Origin: Planctomycetota bacterium
GTDB taxonomy: Bacteria > Planctomycetota > UBA1135 > GCA-002686595
Direction of reading: 5' to 3'
DNA length: 64,000 nt
Assembly: GCA_016709875.1 (NCBI GenBank)
Contig: JADJLZ010000002.1
Location: 124,001 to 188,000, forward strand
The position numbers were made by a program, and so were the translations under genes. Shown here one piece after another: positions 24,267 through 33,555 of this stretch (its first letter is position 1; each line of letters begins with the position of its first letter). The notes below the pieces were generated by a model. It saw only the letters and a list, made by a program, of their open reading frames with translations, was not told where the DNA came from and did not search any database.

Positions 24267-25742
24267 GTGTTCAAGAGCATCGCCAGCAACTGGACGCTCA
24301 ACCTCCTGCAGATGGGGGTGATGCTCTGGCTCTCGCGCTTCGTGCTGCAGGAGCTCGGGCCCGACCAGAACGGCCTGTGGGTCGCGATCGTCTCCTACAC
24401 CGGCATCCTCTCGCTCCTGATCCTGGGCGTGCCGATGGCCTCCGTGCGCGCGATCGCCACCGCCGTGGCGCAGAAGGACGAGGAGGCGCAGCGGCGCGCG
24501 ATCGCGACCTGCCTGGGGATCTGCCTGGCTTTCGGCGCGGCCGCGATCCTGGCCGCGGGCCTGCTCTACACGCTCTTCGACGCCAGCGTGCTGCACGGCG
24601 AGGCAGCCACCGCGCTCACCCCCGAGGCGCTCGCTGGCGCACGGGTGGCGTTCGCGATCCTCGGCGCGCAGGTCGCGTGCGGCTTCGTGATGCGCCTGCC
24701 CTACGGCATCCTGGAGGCCCACGGCGAGTTCCTGCGCCGCAACGTCGTCATGGCCGGCGAGCTCCTGCTGCGCGTCGTGCTGACGACCCTGCTCCTGCGC
24801 TGGCGGCCCGAACTGCCGATGCTCGCGCTCGTGCTCGTCGCGAGCATGCTCTTCGAGTTCTTCGGCGCGCTGGCCATGGTCCGCGCGCGCCACCCGGCCG
24901 CGCGTTTCTCGCTGCGCTCCTTCGACCGCGCGAGCGTGCGACCGATCCTCTCCTTCTCCGTCTTCGCGCTGCTGCTCAACGTCGGCTCGCTGCTCGCCTT
25001 CCGCCTCGACGGTTTGGTGATCACGGCCTACCTGCCGCCCGCCTCGGCCACCGACTTCGACTTCGGCAACAAGTTCTTCGACCCGCTGACGCAGTTCCTG
25101 ATCGGTATCGGCGCCGTGATCATGCCCGCGGCGACGCGCCTCAAGACCAGCGGCGATGCCGGCGAATTGCGCGAGGTCTTCCTGCGCTGGTCGAAGATCG
25201 CGCTCTCGATCGTGCTGATGGTCGGAACCTACCTCTACGTGCTCGGACCGGCCTTCCTCGGCGTGTGGGTCGGCCCCGAGTACATCGAGCGCTCCGGCCC
25301 CGTGCTGCGCGTGCTGACGCTCTCGTTCCTCTTCTACCTGCCCGTGCGCGGCGTGGCGCTGCCGCTCTTGATGGGCATCGGCAAGCCGCGCGCGCCGGCG
25401 ATCGCGCTGCTCGCGATGGGCCTTGTGAACCTCGCGATCAGTCTCGCGCTCGTCGAATCGCAGGGCATCTACGGCGTCGCACTCGGCACGGCGATCCCCA
25501 ACGTGCTCTTCGCGCTCTTCGCGCTCGTGCTCGCCTGCCGCGAGCTCTCGATCGGTCCGCGCGAGCTATTCACGCGCACGCTCGCGCGCCCGCTGCTCGC
25601 CGCCACGCCGCTCGCGCTGCTGCTCGCGTTCTACGAGCACCACCATCCGGTCCACGACTGGCCCGCCCTGATCCTCTCCGGGCTCGTCTTCGTCGGTCTG
25701 TGTCTCTTCGCCTGGCGCCAATGGGTGCGCCACCCCGCCTGA
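24267..25742 (+). CDS. oligosaccharide flippase family protein (Wzx/MATE-like)
   Basis: The GTG start gives 491 residues with about 12-14 membrane helices distributed over the whole length. The N-terminus FKSIASNWTLNLLQMGVMLW followed by LSRFVLQELGPDQNGLWVAI is the usual opening of polysaccharide-biosynthesis flippases, which translocate undecaprenyl-linked glycan units. The repeat-like halves and the central segment TDFDFGNKFFDPLTQFLIGI support the MVF/MATE superfamily. It ends one base before the next gene, so the two are co-transcribed. Likely role: export of the surface glycan for which ugd (10310) could provide UDP-glucuronate. Confidence 0.85.
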   Translation: MFKSIASNWTLNLLQMGVMLWLSRFVLQELGPDQNGLWVAIVSYTGILSLLILGVPMASVRAIATAVAQKDEEAQRRAIATCLGICLAFGAAAILAAGLLYTLFDASVLHGEAATALTPEALAGARVAFAILGAQVACGFVMRLPYGILEAHGEFLRRNVVMAGELLLRVVLTTLLLRWRPELPMLALVLVASMLFEFFGALAMVRARHPAARFSLRSFDRASVRPILSFSVFALLLNVGSLLAFRLDGLVITAYLPPASATDFDFGNKFFDPLTQFLIGIGAVIMPAATRLKTSGDAGELREVFLRWSKIALSIVLMVGTYLYVLGPAFLGVWVGPEYIERSGPVLRVLTLSFLFYLPVRGVALPLLMGIGKPRAPAIALLAMGLVNLAISLALVESQGIYGVALGTAIPNVLFALFALVLACRELSIGPRELFTRTLARPLLAATPLALLLAFYEHHHPVHDWPALILSGLVFVGLCLFAWRQWVRHPA

Positions 25743-25743
25743 G

Positions 25744-26895
25744 ATGCTCCCCGCGCTCTACGCCCTCGCCGCGCTGCTGCTCCTCGGCCTCTGCGCCGAG
25801 CTCGCCGCGCGCTTCTACCTGCGCCGCTTCGGCCGCTACTACGTCTGGGAGCCGCACGCGCGCACCGTGATGCCGCTCGACCCCGCCGTCTTCCCGCGCG
25901 GCGACGCGCTCGTGCGCTTCGAGGTCAACTCCGCCGGCGAGCGCGGCGCTGCGCTCCCGCCCGACCTCGCGCGCACCTACCGCGTCCTCGTCGGCGGCGG
26001 TTCCGCGGCCGAGTGCTTCTTCCTCGACCAGCCCTCCTCCTGGCCCGAGGCCCTCGGCCGATCGCTCTCCACCCCCGAGCACCTCGCGCGCCTCGCGCGC
26101 AGCTCTGTCCACGTCGGCAACGTCGCGCGCTCGCTGACCGACTGCCGCGCGCTGGTCGAGATGTTCGCGCGCATCCTGCCGCACTCCCCGCGCGCCGACG
26201 CGATCGTGATCATGGCCGGCGCCTCCGACCTCGTGCGCTGGCTCGAAGAACACACGCCCGCGACCCTCTCCGACAAGCCGCTCCCGACCTCCTACCTCTT
26301 CGCGCGCCATCCCGAGGGCCCCTTCGGCTTCACGCCCGCCACCCTCGCCCTGCGGCGCATCGCCGCCGCGCTCAAACGCACGCTCCTGCGCCCGATCGAG
26401 CGCCGCGACACCGCCGGCAAGCGTCTGGCCGCCAACCGCGCCTCGCGCGCGAACGCCACGCGCATCCTCACCTCCATCGCTGACCCCGCCCCCATGCTCG
26501 CTCACTACGAGCAGCACCTGCGCGAGCTCACGCGCCTGCTCCAACGCTACACCCCGCGCGTCGTCCTCATCCGCCAGCCCTGGTTCGAAAAATCCTTCTC
26601 GCCCGAGGAAGCCTCCCAACTCTGGATGTTCGGCGACGGTCAGCCCTACCGCGAACGCGTCACCGACTACTACGACCGCTCCGTGATCTTCCCCATCTTC
26701 CGCCAGATCGACGCCATCACCGAGCGCGTCGCGCGCGAACTGCAGGCCGACTCGATCGAGCTGCGCTCGCGCATCCCCGCCGATCTCGAGCACTACTACG
26801 ACGAGCTCCACAACACGCCCAAGGGCTGCGCCCTCGTCGGCGAGCTCGTCGCCGCCGCGCTACTCGCGACGCCCGCGCACGACACCCGCCGCTGA
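25744..26895 (+). CDS. SGNH/GDSL-fold membrane-anchored protein of a polysaccharide locus
   Basis: The 383-residue product has an N-terminal membrane segment (ALYALAALLLLGLCAELAAR). The SGNH serine is in YRVLVGGGSAAECFFLD (about S84), the glycine/asparagine-type block in DAIVIMAGASDLVRW, and the C-terminal Asp-His pair in HYYDELHNTPKGCALVGEL. Block III Asn is not obvious, as in AlgX/PatB-like acetyltransferases. It starts 1 bp after the flippase stop. A role in O-acylation of the transported glycan is an inference from neighbours. Confidence 0.72.
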   Translation: MLPALYALAALLLLGLCAELAARFYLRRFGRYYVWEPHARTVMPLDPAVFPRGDALVRFEVNSAGERGAALPPDLARTYRVLVGGGSAAECFFLDQPSSWPEALGRSLSTPEHLARLARSSVHVGNVARSLTDCRALVEMFARILPHSPRADAIVIMAGASDLVRWLEEHTPATLSDKPLPTSYLFARHPEGPFGFTPATLALRRIAAALKRTLLRPIERRDTAGKRLAANRASRANATRILTSIADPAPMLAHYEQHLRELTRLLQRYTPRVVLIRQPWFEKSFSPEEASQLWMFGDGQPYRERVTDYYDRSVIFPIFRQIDAITERVARELQADSIELRSRIPADLEHYYDELHNTPKGCALVGELVAAALLATPAHDTRR

Positions 26896-27020
26896 GCCCG
26901 TGTGACGCGATCGTCACCACGAATCGCGCGCTCTACGCAGTGCGTCCAATATCGCCGCCGCGCACTCCGCTGGACGATGGAGCTCCGCCTCGCGCGCTCC
27001 CTCTCTCTCCAGAACTCCAT

Positions 27021-28118
27021 ATGAAGACACCCCTCCTCCTCGCCGCCCTCTCGCTCCTCGCCACCACCTCCTTCGCGCAACAGGGCCCCGCCTACGTCCA
27101 GCCCATGTCGCCGAACGGCGGCACCCTGCGCCCCTCGCAATTCTGGATCGACCCCACCGGCCAGAACGATCTCGATTCCGACGCGATCGCCTGGGAGAAC
27201 TTCACCCTCACCCAGACCACCACGATCACCACCGTCCGCTGGTGGGGAGAAGCGCCGCCCGCGCTCGGCTTCGAGATCTCCTTCTTCAATCAGGACCCGA
27301 ACACCACCGCCTGTCAGCCCGACATCTTCGCCGCCGGCTCCGCCCCGCTGCTCCAGGAGCTGCACAGCACGTTCTCCCAATCCTCCGCCGGCGGCGCCCT
27401 CTACCAGTTCGAGGTCCAGCTCAACTCGCCGATCACCTTCCAGGCGAACACGCGCTACTTCGTCTCCGTTCTCGGCCAGCAGCCGATCGCCTTCGCCTAC
27501 TGGAACTGGGCCCAATCTCCCGCCGGCACCAACGGCACCTTCTGGTGGCAGCGCGGCCTGCACATGTACTTCAACCTTGCCGACAACCGCGCCGTCGCGC
27601 TCGCCTCCTCCGCCGGCTGGGCCACCGGCACGCCCTTCTGCTCAGGCGACTCCACCAGCACTCCCTGCCCCTGCGCCAACCCCGCCGTCTCTCCCAACCG
27701 CGGTTGCAACAACTCCTCCAACACCGGCGGAGCCACGCTCGCCGCCGCCGGCAACCCCTCCCTCGCCCTCGACACCCTGCACCTCTTTTCCGCCAACCAG
27801 CGCCCGACCGGCACCTCGATCCTGCTCCAGGGCGACGCCACCACCGCCACCCCCGCCACCTTCGGCCAAGGTCTGCGCTGCATCGCCGGCTCGCTCAAGC
27901 GCCTCTACACCAAGAACGCCACCCTCGGCGCCAGCACCTACCCCGAACCCTCCGACGCCTCCATCACCTCCCGCTCCGCCGCCCTCGGAGACCCGATCCT
28001 CCCCAACCAACACCGCTACTACCTCGTCTACTACCGCGACCCCATCGTCCTCGGCGCCTGCCCCGCCACCTCCACCTTCAACGCCACCAACTCCCTCGAC
28101 CTCCTCTACACCCCCTGA
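27021..28118 (+). CDS. secreted protein with Cys-rich C-terminal module shared with the matrixin-like protease
   Basis: ATG 27021 starts a signal peptide (MKTPLLLAALSLLATTSFAQ). The 365-residue product has an N-terminal beta-rich domain (WENFTLTQTTTITTVRWWG, FEVQLNSPITFQANTRYFVS) that resembles secreted lectin-like or PEP-CTERM-type domains. Its C-terminal half has FCSGDSTSTPCPCANPAVSP, a GC-NNSSNTGGA stretch, then FGQGLRCIAGSLKRLYTKNA and RYYLVYYRDP. A similar closing module occurs in the protein at 46224-47609. The conserved cysteines imply disulfides outside the cytoplasm. It may be a sorting or surface-attachment module of this lineage. No enzymatic motif is seen. Confidence 0.68.
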   Translation: MKTPLLLAALSLLATTSFAQQGPAYVQPMSPNGGTLRPSQFWIDPTGQNDLDSDAIAWENFTLTQTTTITTVRWWGEAPPALGFEISFFNQDPNTTACQPDIFAAGSAPLLQELHSTFSQSSAGGALYQFEVQLNSPITFQANTRYFVSVLGQQPIAFAYWNWAQSPAGTNGTFWWQRGLHMYFNLADNRAVALASSAGWATGTPFCSGDSTSTPCPCANPAVSPNRGCNNSSNTGGATLAAAGNPSLALDTLHLFSANQRPTGTSILLQGDATTATPATFGQGLRCIAGSLKRLYTKNATLGASTYPEPSDASITSRSAALGDPILPNQHRYYLVYYRDPIVLGACPATSTFNATNSLDLLYTP

Positions 28119-28180
28119 CGCCCCCCGCCCCGCTCCATTCCCCTCGCTCTCCCCACCTCCCTCGCGCCTCCCCCAACTGA

Positions 28181-28233
28181 ACTCCGGGCGTTCGATTTGC
28201 GCGGCTCCGCCGCGCGAATCGAACGCCTGGAGT
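28181..28233. terminator. 24-bp-arm hairpin between convergent genes
   Basis: Positions 28181-28204 (ACTCCGGGCGTTCGATTTGC and on) pair with 28210-28233 with two mismatches around a 5-nt loop. The hairpin lies in the 155-bp gap between the secreted-protein gene and the convergent membrane-protein gene. It lacks a T-run. It may act as a bidirectional terminator, or be another palindromic repeat unit; it does not carry the GCCAG motif of the other palindromes. Confidence 0.6.
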
Positions 28234-28273
28234 CCTGGCGGCTCCGCCGCCCCGACTCACTTCCCTCCCCCCC

Positions 28274-29272
28274 TCAGCGCCCTTCCGTCCTCCCGCCCGC
28301 CGCCCTCCGCCCCCCGACCACTCCCATCACCAAGTGCCCTACCACACCCAGGGCCACCACATTGACCAGCTGCACCACATGCAGCCCCGCCCCAGTCGCC
28401 AGCGCCAACTCGCGCGACACACCCACCACCCCAAACCCCACAACCCATCCCGTCTCCAGCGTCCCCACACTGGCGAACGCACTCACCGGCACCAGCGTCG
28501 CGAGCATCGCCACCCCGCTCCCGAACACCACCTCGCCAAACCCGACCTCCCCGATCCCCAACCCGCGCGCCAACAGCGCGCAGAACACGAACACTCCCAC
28601 CCACGCCAGCACCGACAACACCACCGCCTGCCCCAGCCTCTTCCCCTGCGCCGCGATCTGCAGCGCCGCACCCATGCGCTCCAGCTTCTCGATCCCGCGC
28701 GCGCCGACCCTCCAGCGGTCCAGCCGCAGCTTCCTCGAGCACCACACGCCCACCTTCACCAGCCACTCGCCGTGCCACGCTGCCGCGAACAACACACCGC
28801 CCAGCCCGACCCCGCACACCCCGACCGGCACCATCCACCCAGGTCCGCCCACGACCAGACACGCCACCCCCATCCCCGCAGCCAACACCGCCAAATCCAG
28901 CACCCGCGCGACCACCAGCACCGCCAGCGCCGTCCCCGCCTTCACCCCGAGCGCGCGCCCCGAGTACGCGACATACGACAACTCCCCGACCTTCGCCGGC
29001 AGCACGATGCCCGCCATCCCGTACGCCAGCGTCACCCCCAGCTGCCCGACAAAACTCCCGCGCGCCTCCGCACCCAGCAGCACCTGGAACCTCCACGCGC
29101 GCACCACATAGATCGCGACGTGCACGCCCAACGCGGCGAAATAGCAACCCGCCGTCAACCGCCCCAGCGCCTCACGCACCTCCTCGACGCCCACGCCGCT
29201 CCAGCGCGCGAGCAGCACGACGAGCACGCCCGCCACCGCGAGCGACACGAGCACTCTCAGGAGCAGCTTCAA
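28274..29272 (-). CDS. lysylphosphatidylglycerol synthase TM-region (UPF0104/AglD-like) membrane protein
   Basis: The 332-residue product is almost entirely hydrophobic, with about 8 helices. Family features include VHVAIYVVRAWRFQVLLG near the N-terminus, AYGMAGIVLPAKVGELSYVA (the conserved LPAR/KxGE-type motif) and LVPVSAFASVGTLETGWVVG near the C-terminus. Relatives are the flippase-like transmembrane half of MprF and related lipid flippases; no synthase domain is attached here. It follows the vWA/HEAT gene by 19 bp on the same strand. Confidence 0.82.
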   Translation of the reverse strand: MKLLLRVLVSLAVAGVLVVLLARWSGVGVEEVREALGRLTAGCYFAALGVHVAIYVVRAWRFQVLLGAEARGSFVGQLGVTLAYGMAGIVLPAKVGELSYVAYSGRALGVKAGTALAVLVVARVLDLAVLAAGMGVACLVVGGPGWMVPVGVCGVGLGGVLFAAAWHGEWLVKVGVWCSRKLRLDRWRVGARGIEKLERMGAALQIAAQGKRLGQAVVLSVLAWVGVFVFCALLARGLGIGEVGFGEVVFGSGVAMLATLVPVSAFASVGTLETGWVVGFGVVGVSRELALATGAGLHVVQLVNVVALGVVGHLVMGVVGGRRAAGGRTEGR

Positions 29273-29291
29273 AGCGCGGCTTTCACCACGC

Positions 29292-31598
29292 TCACTCGTA
29301 CTTCACGTGCGTGCCGCCCGAATCCTCGGCCAGCCAGTCGAGCACCTGGAACTGCCCGGCGATCTGGATCGTGTTGATCACGATCCCGCGGTGCTCGTTC
29401 CAGGCCTTCACGTGCTCGCGGATCACGACCGGGTCGGTCTCATCGCCGACCGACGGCTCCCCATCGCTCAGGATGAAGATCGTGTCCACGTCCTTGTCCT
29501 CGAAGGCCTCCTTCACCGCGCCGTACAGGTTCGTCCCGCCGCCCGCGCCGATGCGCTCGATGTAGGACTTGGCCTCGTCGCGGTTCTTCTGGCTCGCCGC
29601 AGCCAGGCTCCCGTCGATCCACCTCTCCACGCCGCTCGAGAAGATGACCACGTTGAAGAACGCCGAGGGATCCAGCCCGCCGACGCACTTCAAGAGCTCC
29701 GTCTTCGCCACCTCGATGCGCGACTGGCCCGACATGCCCTGGTACTCATTCAACAGGCCCCAGTTCATCGAGCCCGACACGTCGATGATGAAGATCACGT
29801 GGTGGCTGATGATCTTGATCCCGAAGAACTCGGTCTTCACGTGCGTGGTCTGCTTCAGGCGCCACTCTTCCTCGCCCGAGCGCACCTCGCGCAGCTTGTC
29901 CTCGGTCAGGAACGCGAAGCCGCCCTTCGAGTTCTCCCACCACTTGCTCCAGCCGTCGACGTTGTCCTGGAAGGGCTGTCCCGTCAACCGCCAGAGCGTG
30001 TTGGCGAACTCGTTCTGCATGCGCCCGTCCTCCTTCGCCATGCGCGCGATGATCGCGGTCACCGCGTCCTTCGAGCGCATGTGCTCGAGCGCCTCGAGCG
30101 CCGCCAGGCGCGTCGACCAGTTCGCGTCCTCGAGCGCCGCGATCAGCGCCGGCAGGTAGCTCGCGTCGCGCGTCCCGCCCAGCGCCTGGATCGCGAGGTT
30201 GCGCAGCTCGGGATCCTCGCCCTTGGTCATCGCGACCAGCTCGTCGACCCAGGCCCTGTCGCCCACGCGCAGCTCGGTCATCGCCTGCAGCGCGGCGAAC
30301 ATGCGGTCGCGGTCCTTGCCCTTGCCGACCAATCGCGCGAGCGCGGGCACGGCGTCCTTGTACTTGCGGTCGGCGAGCAGCTTCGCCGCGCTGATGACGA
30401 CCTCGCCGTCCTTGTCCTGCAGGAGCTTCACCAGCGCCTTGTCCACCTTCTCGTCCTGCATCCCCTTGCAGGCCCACATCGTGAACAGCTTCTGGCCGGC
30501 CTTGCCCTTGCCGAGTTCGCTGACGAGCATCTTGTCGACGCCCTCGTCGTGCATCCCGATCAGGATCTCGGCCAGCCCGCGGCGCAGCGAGAGCGGGGTC
30601 TCGAGCGAGGTCGCCTTCTTCAGGAACTCGTCGGCCACCTTCGGGCCGAGCGCGCGCGCGACGATCTTCGCGCCGACGGTGCGCACCTCGGGGTTTTCGG
30701 GCTGGCCCTTGGGGTCGATGCCCATGTTGAAGATGTCGTGCGCGACGTCCGCGACCTTCTTGTCGCCGCGCGAGTCGAGCGTCTCGAGTGCCGTGACGCG
30801 GACCTTCCAGAAGACGTCTTTGACGCCGTCGTAGAGTTCCTCGGGCGTGAGCTCCTCCGCGATCTGCTGGAACGCGGAGAGGCGCATGTTGTTCAGGATC
30901 GCGCCCTTCTTGCCGCCCTCGTCCTTGTCAGCGCCCTTGTCCGCCGGCTTGTCCTTGTCCTTGCCCTTCGGCTTGGGGTCCTTCTTCTTGGGATCGGCCT
31001 TCTGCTTGAGCGCCGTGTCGTCGCGGTCCTTGCCCGACTTCCACAATTCCTTGTACCAGGCGTGGTCCGACTTGTCGGAGAGCTTGATGTGCCGGTCGAG
31101 CGCGAGCTCGCGCGTCGCATCGTCCGCGCGCGACTCGACGATCATCACCAGGAAGTCCTTGCCCTTCGACGGGCACTCGCCGAGCGCGCTCACCGCCGCC
31201 GTGCGCAACTCGATGTCCTCCGACGTGGTCGCGACATCCATCAGCTTCTGCAGCGCGGGCTGCTCGGCGTCGGGCACGCCGTCGAAACGCGGCAGCCGGC
31301 GCACGATCTCGCGCTTCATGAAGATCGTGCTCATGATCGGATAAGCCTCGATCAGCCCGTCGAGCGCCGAGCGCGTCTTCAGGTCCGCGAGCTCGTCGAG
31401 CAGCTTGGGTTCCGCGCGGTCCGCGTCGCCCTTGATCTTCTCGATCAGCTCGGCCTCGGAGAGCGGCTTGGGATCCTGGCGCGGCGCCGAGAAGAGCACC
31501 GGCGCCGTCAGCGCGAGCACCGCCGCCAGGCCACCGAGGACGGAGCGGATGCGAAAACGGGAAACCTTTACGGAGAGCATGGTCAGATCTGAAGTCAT
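29292..31598 (-). CDS. secreted HEAT-repeat protein with C-terminal von Willebrand factor A domain
   Basis: The 768-residue product has a signal peptide or signal anchor (about residues 14-38; the start may be the second Met at 31580). A lysine-rich linker lies near residue 200 (KKKDPKPKGKDKDKPADKG). About 350 residues of HEAT repeats follow (LPALIAALEDANWSTRLAAL, EVVISAAKLLADRKYKDAVP). The vWA domain near residue 590 has the MIDAS start VIFIIDVSGSMNW and the later motifs GGGTNLYGAVKEAF and TIFILSDGEPSVGDETD, so metal binding is intact. This architecture is common in Planctomycetota and probably scaffolds envelope protein complexes. The function is not known. Confidence 0.8.
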   Translation of the reverse strand: MTSDLTMLSVKVSRFRIRSVLGGLAAVLALTAPVLFSAPRQDPKPLSEAELIEKIKGDADRAEPKLLDELADLKTRSALDGLIEAYPIMSTIFMKREIVRRLPRFDGVPDAEQPALQKLMDVATTSEDIELRTAAVSALGECPSKGKDFLVMIVESRADDATRELALDRHIKLSDKSDHAWYKELWKSGKDRDDTALKQKADPKKKDPKPKGKDKDKPADKGADKDEGGKKGAILNNMRLSAFQQIAEELTPEELYDGVKDVFWKVRVTALETLDSRGDKKVADVAHDIFNMGIDPKGQPENPEVRTVGAKIVARALGPKVADEFLKKATSLETPLSLRRGLAEILIGMHDEGVDKMLVSELGKGKAGQKLFTMWACKGMQDEKVDKALVKLLQDKDGEVVISAAKLLADRKYKDAVPALARLVGKGKDRDRMFAALQAMTELRVGDRAWVDELVAMTKGEDPELRNLAIQALGGTRDASYLPALIAALEDANWSTRLAALEALEHMRSKDAVTAIIARMAKEDGRMQNEFANTLWRLTGQPFQDNVDGWSKWWENSKGGFAFLTEDKLREVRSGEEEWRLKQTTHVKTEFFGIKIISHHVIFIIDVSGSMNWGLLNEYQGMSGQSRIEVAKTELLKCVGGLDPSAFFNVVIFSSGVERWIDGSLAAASQKNRDEAKSYIERIGAGGGTNLYGAVKEAFEDKDVDTIFILSDGEPSVGDETDPVVIREHVKAWNEHRGIVINTIQIAGQFQVLDWLAEDSGGTHVKYE

Positions 31599-31684
31599 GC
31601 GCGCGAGGCTGTCAACTTCGGAGGGGCCTGCGCCGATACCGCAGCTCCCGGAAGTAGTTTCCGGGAACGTGGACGCGGCCGCAC

Positions 31685-32140
31685 ATGTCGCGAATGAGTA
31701 CGAACGTGATCGAAGTCGGAACAGACCGTCTGCCCGGGGAAAAAGCGCGCGCGCTGCTGCGCAAATTGCGCGATCTCAACCTCACGAGCGGCCCCGTCGC
31801 CGTCGGCCGCCGCGCCTGCGTAGAAATCGCCGGCTGCCTCTCGCTCGACGCCCCCGTCGAAAAGGGCGTGCGCTACCGCGTCCAGCGCGACGACGGCACC
31901 CCCGGCCTGCTCGAGATCGCCTGGAACGAAGGCTGGCTGAGCGTCGCCTCCGGCGAACTCGGCCCGCAGCTGCCGCTCGACCGCCTGCCGCCGATGAAAC
32001 GCATCGAGGTGCCCGTCACCTGCGACCGCAAGGGCCGCGCCTGCGCCCCCGCCCTCGGCGCACGAGTGGACCCCGAGAGCATCGACCGCCGCGCGCTGGA
32101 GCACTTCCTGCGGCGCGTGGTGAAGACGATGTTTCGCTAG
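31685..32140 (+). CDS. hypothetical protein
   Basis: This 151-residue frame has codon use like its neighbours and no signal peptide. It reads VIEVGTDRLPGEKARALLRK, LRDLNLTSGPVAVGRRACVE, YRVQRDDGTPGLLEIAWNEG and ends with ALEHFLRRVVKTMFR. The middle suggests a small beta-rich domain. I do not recognise the family. The gene diverges from the vWA/HEAT gene across about 90 bp. Confidence 0.55.
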   Translation: MSRMSTNVIEVGTDRLPGEKARALLRKLRDLNLTSGPVAVGRRACVEIAGCLSLDAPVEKGVRYRVQRDDGTPGLLEIAWNEGWLSVASGELGPQLPLDRLPPMKRIEVPVTCDRKGRACAPALGARVDPESIDRRALEHFLRRVVKTMFR

Positions 32141-32235
32141 AGACAGGCGGGTCCCGTTCGCGCACGGCACGCACATCGCGCCAGCCGCTGATCACGCGCA
32201 CGACGTACAGCGGTTGCCGTTCGGGTCGGTGACGG

Positions 32236-32436
32236 TCAGCCAGCTGTGAACTGGGACTGTTTCGGATGCCTGGGATCGGCGCGGTCCTCGAGTCGCTTCT
32301 TCAGTCGGCGAAATACCTCTCCCCGGTCGACCCTCTCGCCGCGCTCGGACTGCTGCCAGCCCGCTTCGATCTTCTCGCGCACCTCGCTCGCCCAAGTGGC
32401 CTGCCTCTGCTGCTCCGCCGTGAGGGACAGGTCCAT
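32236..32436 (-). CDS. small antitoxin-like protein without visible toxin
   Basis: A 66-residue frame (SLTAEQQRQATWASEVREKI, EAGWQQSERGERVDRGEVFR, RLKKRLEDR) resembles the C-terminal part of ParD-type and related short antitoxins, whose EK-GW-S-RG-VD-EVF pattern recurs widely. No ParE/RelE-like partner is visible on either side. A short stretch downstream on the same strand (LTVTDPNGNR) is only a remnant. It may be an orphan antitoxin inside a decaying region. Confidence 0.35.
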   Translation of the reverse strand: MDLSLTAEQQRQATWASEVREKIEAGWQQSERGERVDRGEVFRRLKKRLEDRADPRHPKQSQFTAG

Positions 32437-32530
32437 GCCGTGACGCTCGCACGGAGGGCTCGCAGCGAGGGGCTAGGGGACCTCGGCACTGCGGCCCTCT
32501 CGCAAGCGGCCGAGGCGCTCCAGCGCTGCC

Positions 32531-32833
32531 GTAGTCGAGGCACGATGCCGCGGGTCCAAGGGGCGCGCATCGCCGCACCCGCGGCGGGAGCAGCGTGAGC
32601 CTGAAGTGACTCGCGTCGGCGAGCGCGTACACGTGTGTGAAGCCCAGCGGCCCGACGTGCACCCTGCGCACGAGCTGCTCATGCGTGATCGTGATCTGCT
32701 CGCGTCCGAGCACCATCCAGCACAGTCCCGCGAGCCCCGGCAGCGCGCAGAATCCAGCCCAGGCGAGCATCGGGCCTTGCAGGCCCTGGCGCGTCGGGAG
32801 GGGCCCGCGCCAGAGCACGAAGATCAGGATCAT
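32531..32833 (-). pseudogene. remnant of a small membrane protein
   Basis: The frame from ATG 32831-32833 encodes one or two hydrophobic helices (MILIFVLWRG, MLAWAGFCALPGLAGLCWMV) and then LGREQITITHEQLVRRVHVG, a pattern seen in small PH-like membrane proteins of Planctomycetota. In-frame sequence upstream (EEELRITIPARRHP) belongs to the same protein but is cut off by a TGA codon. The 3' part loses sense after about position 32580. I read it as a decayed gene. Confidence 0.35.
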
Positions 32834-33052
32834 CAGCGGATGCCGGCGCGCCGGGATCGTGATGCGCAGCTCCTCCTCGCCGGCCGACGCGAATGCGTTT
32901 CACGCCGGCATCCGCTCCTCGCGCGGTCGCGCGACGATCACCTTGGCTGCGCCGGGATGTGATCCTCAGCGGGTGGTCGGTCTGCTCGACCTCGTTCGGG
33001 CGGTTGCGGGCTGGCGCGCTGCATGCGTGTCCAGGATACAGTGCCGCGTCTG

Positions 33053-33529
33053 CTACTTTCCGCTTCGGCGGCGCGGCTTCGCCACTCGTCGGCGCGCTTC
33101 CGCTTCGGCGACCGTGAGACCCGCCCCCATGCTGCGGGTGCGCCCGTGGTAGTCGCGACGGTTCCCTGGGCCCGTTTGCGCCCCCCTGCGAAGGCGGATC
33201 GTGTCGTGCGGAGCGCGCAAGCCCGCGAGGGCGATCGTCGCCATGCTTGATCGGCGACACCGTGCCGGCCAGCAACTTGCTGCTTGTGGAACGACTTCCT
33301 CGCCCGCAGTTCCGCGCCGGCGGCCAGCGGGCAGGAGCAGGATGCAGCTGAAGATCGAGCCGAACAGCGGCAGTGCCGTCCGCATGAGCAGGCTGCCGAT
33401 GACGCTACCGAGCGCGATACCCAGCGATAGCGAGTACGCAGCCACCCTCCCCGCGAACGAATCTGTGGCGCCCTCGGGCGTGCGGTCGGTCTCGATTCGG
33501 CGGTGATCGGGCGGAAAGCGGATCGGCAT
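33053..33529 (-). CDS. doubtful small hydrophobic ORF
   Basis: From ATG 33527-33529 the frame has a single hydrophobic stretch (RVAAYSLSLGIALGSVIGSL, LMRTALPLFGSIFSCILLLP) and then an Arg-rich tail that looks random. It lies 26 bp downstream of sodC on the same strand. The first 70 codons could be a real small membrane protein whose end is lost. The surrounding 32.1-33.5 kb holds no other convincing gene. Confidence 0.25.
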   Translation of the reverse strand: MPIRFPPDHRRIETDRTPEGATDSFAGRVAAYSLSLGIALGSVIGSLLMRTALPLFGSIFSCILLLPAGRRRGTAGEEVVPQAASCWPARCRRSSMATIALAGLRAPHDTIRLRRGAQTGPGNRRDYHGRTRSMGAGLTVAEAEARRRVAKPRRRSGK

Positions 33530-33555
33530 TCTCGCTCCTGCGCTGCGACCGCTCG

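Noticed and set aside
32166..32235. toxin or VOC-type protein end (LTVTDPNGNR)
   Set aside because: Only about ten residues look familiar and the frame shifts right after. That is too little to name.
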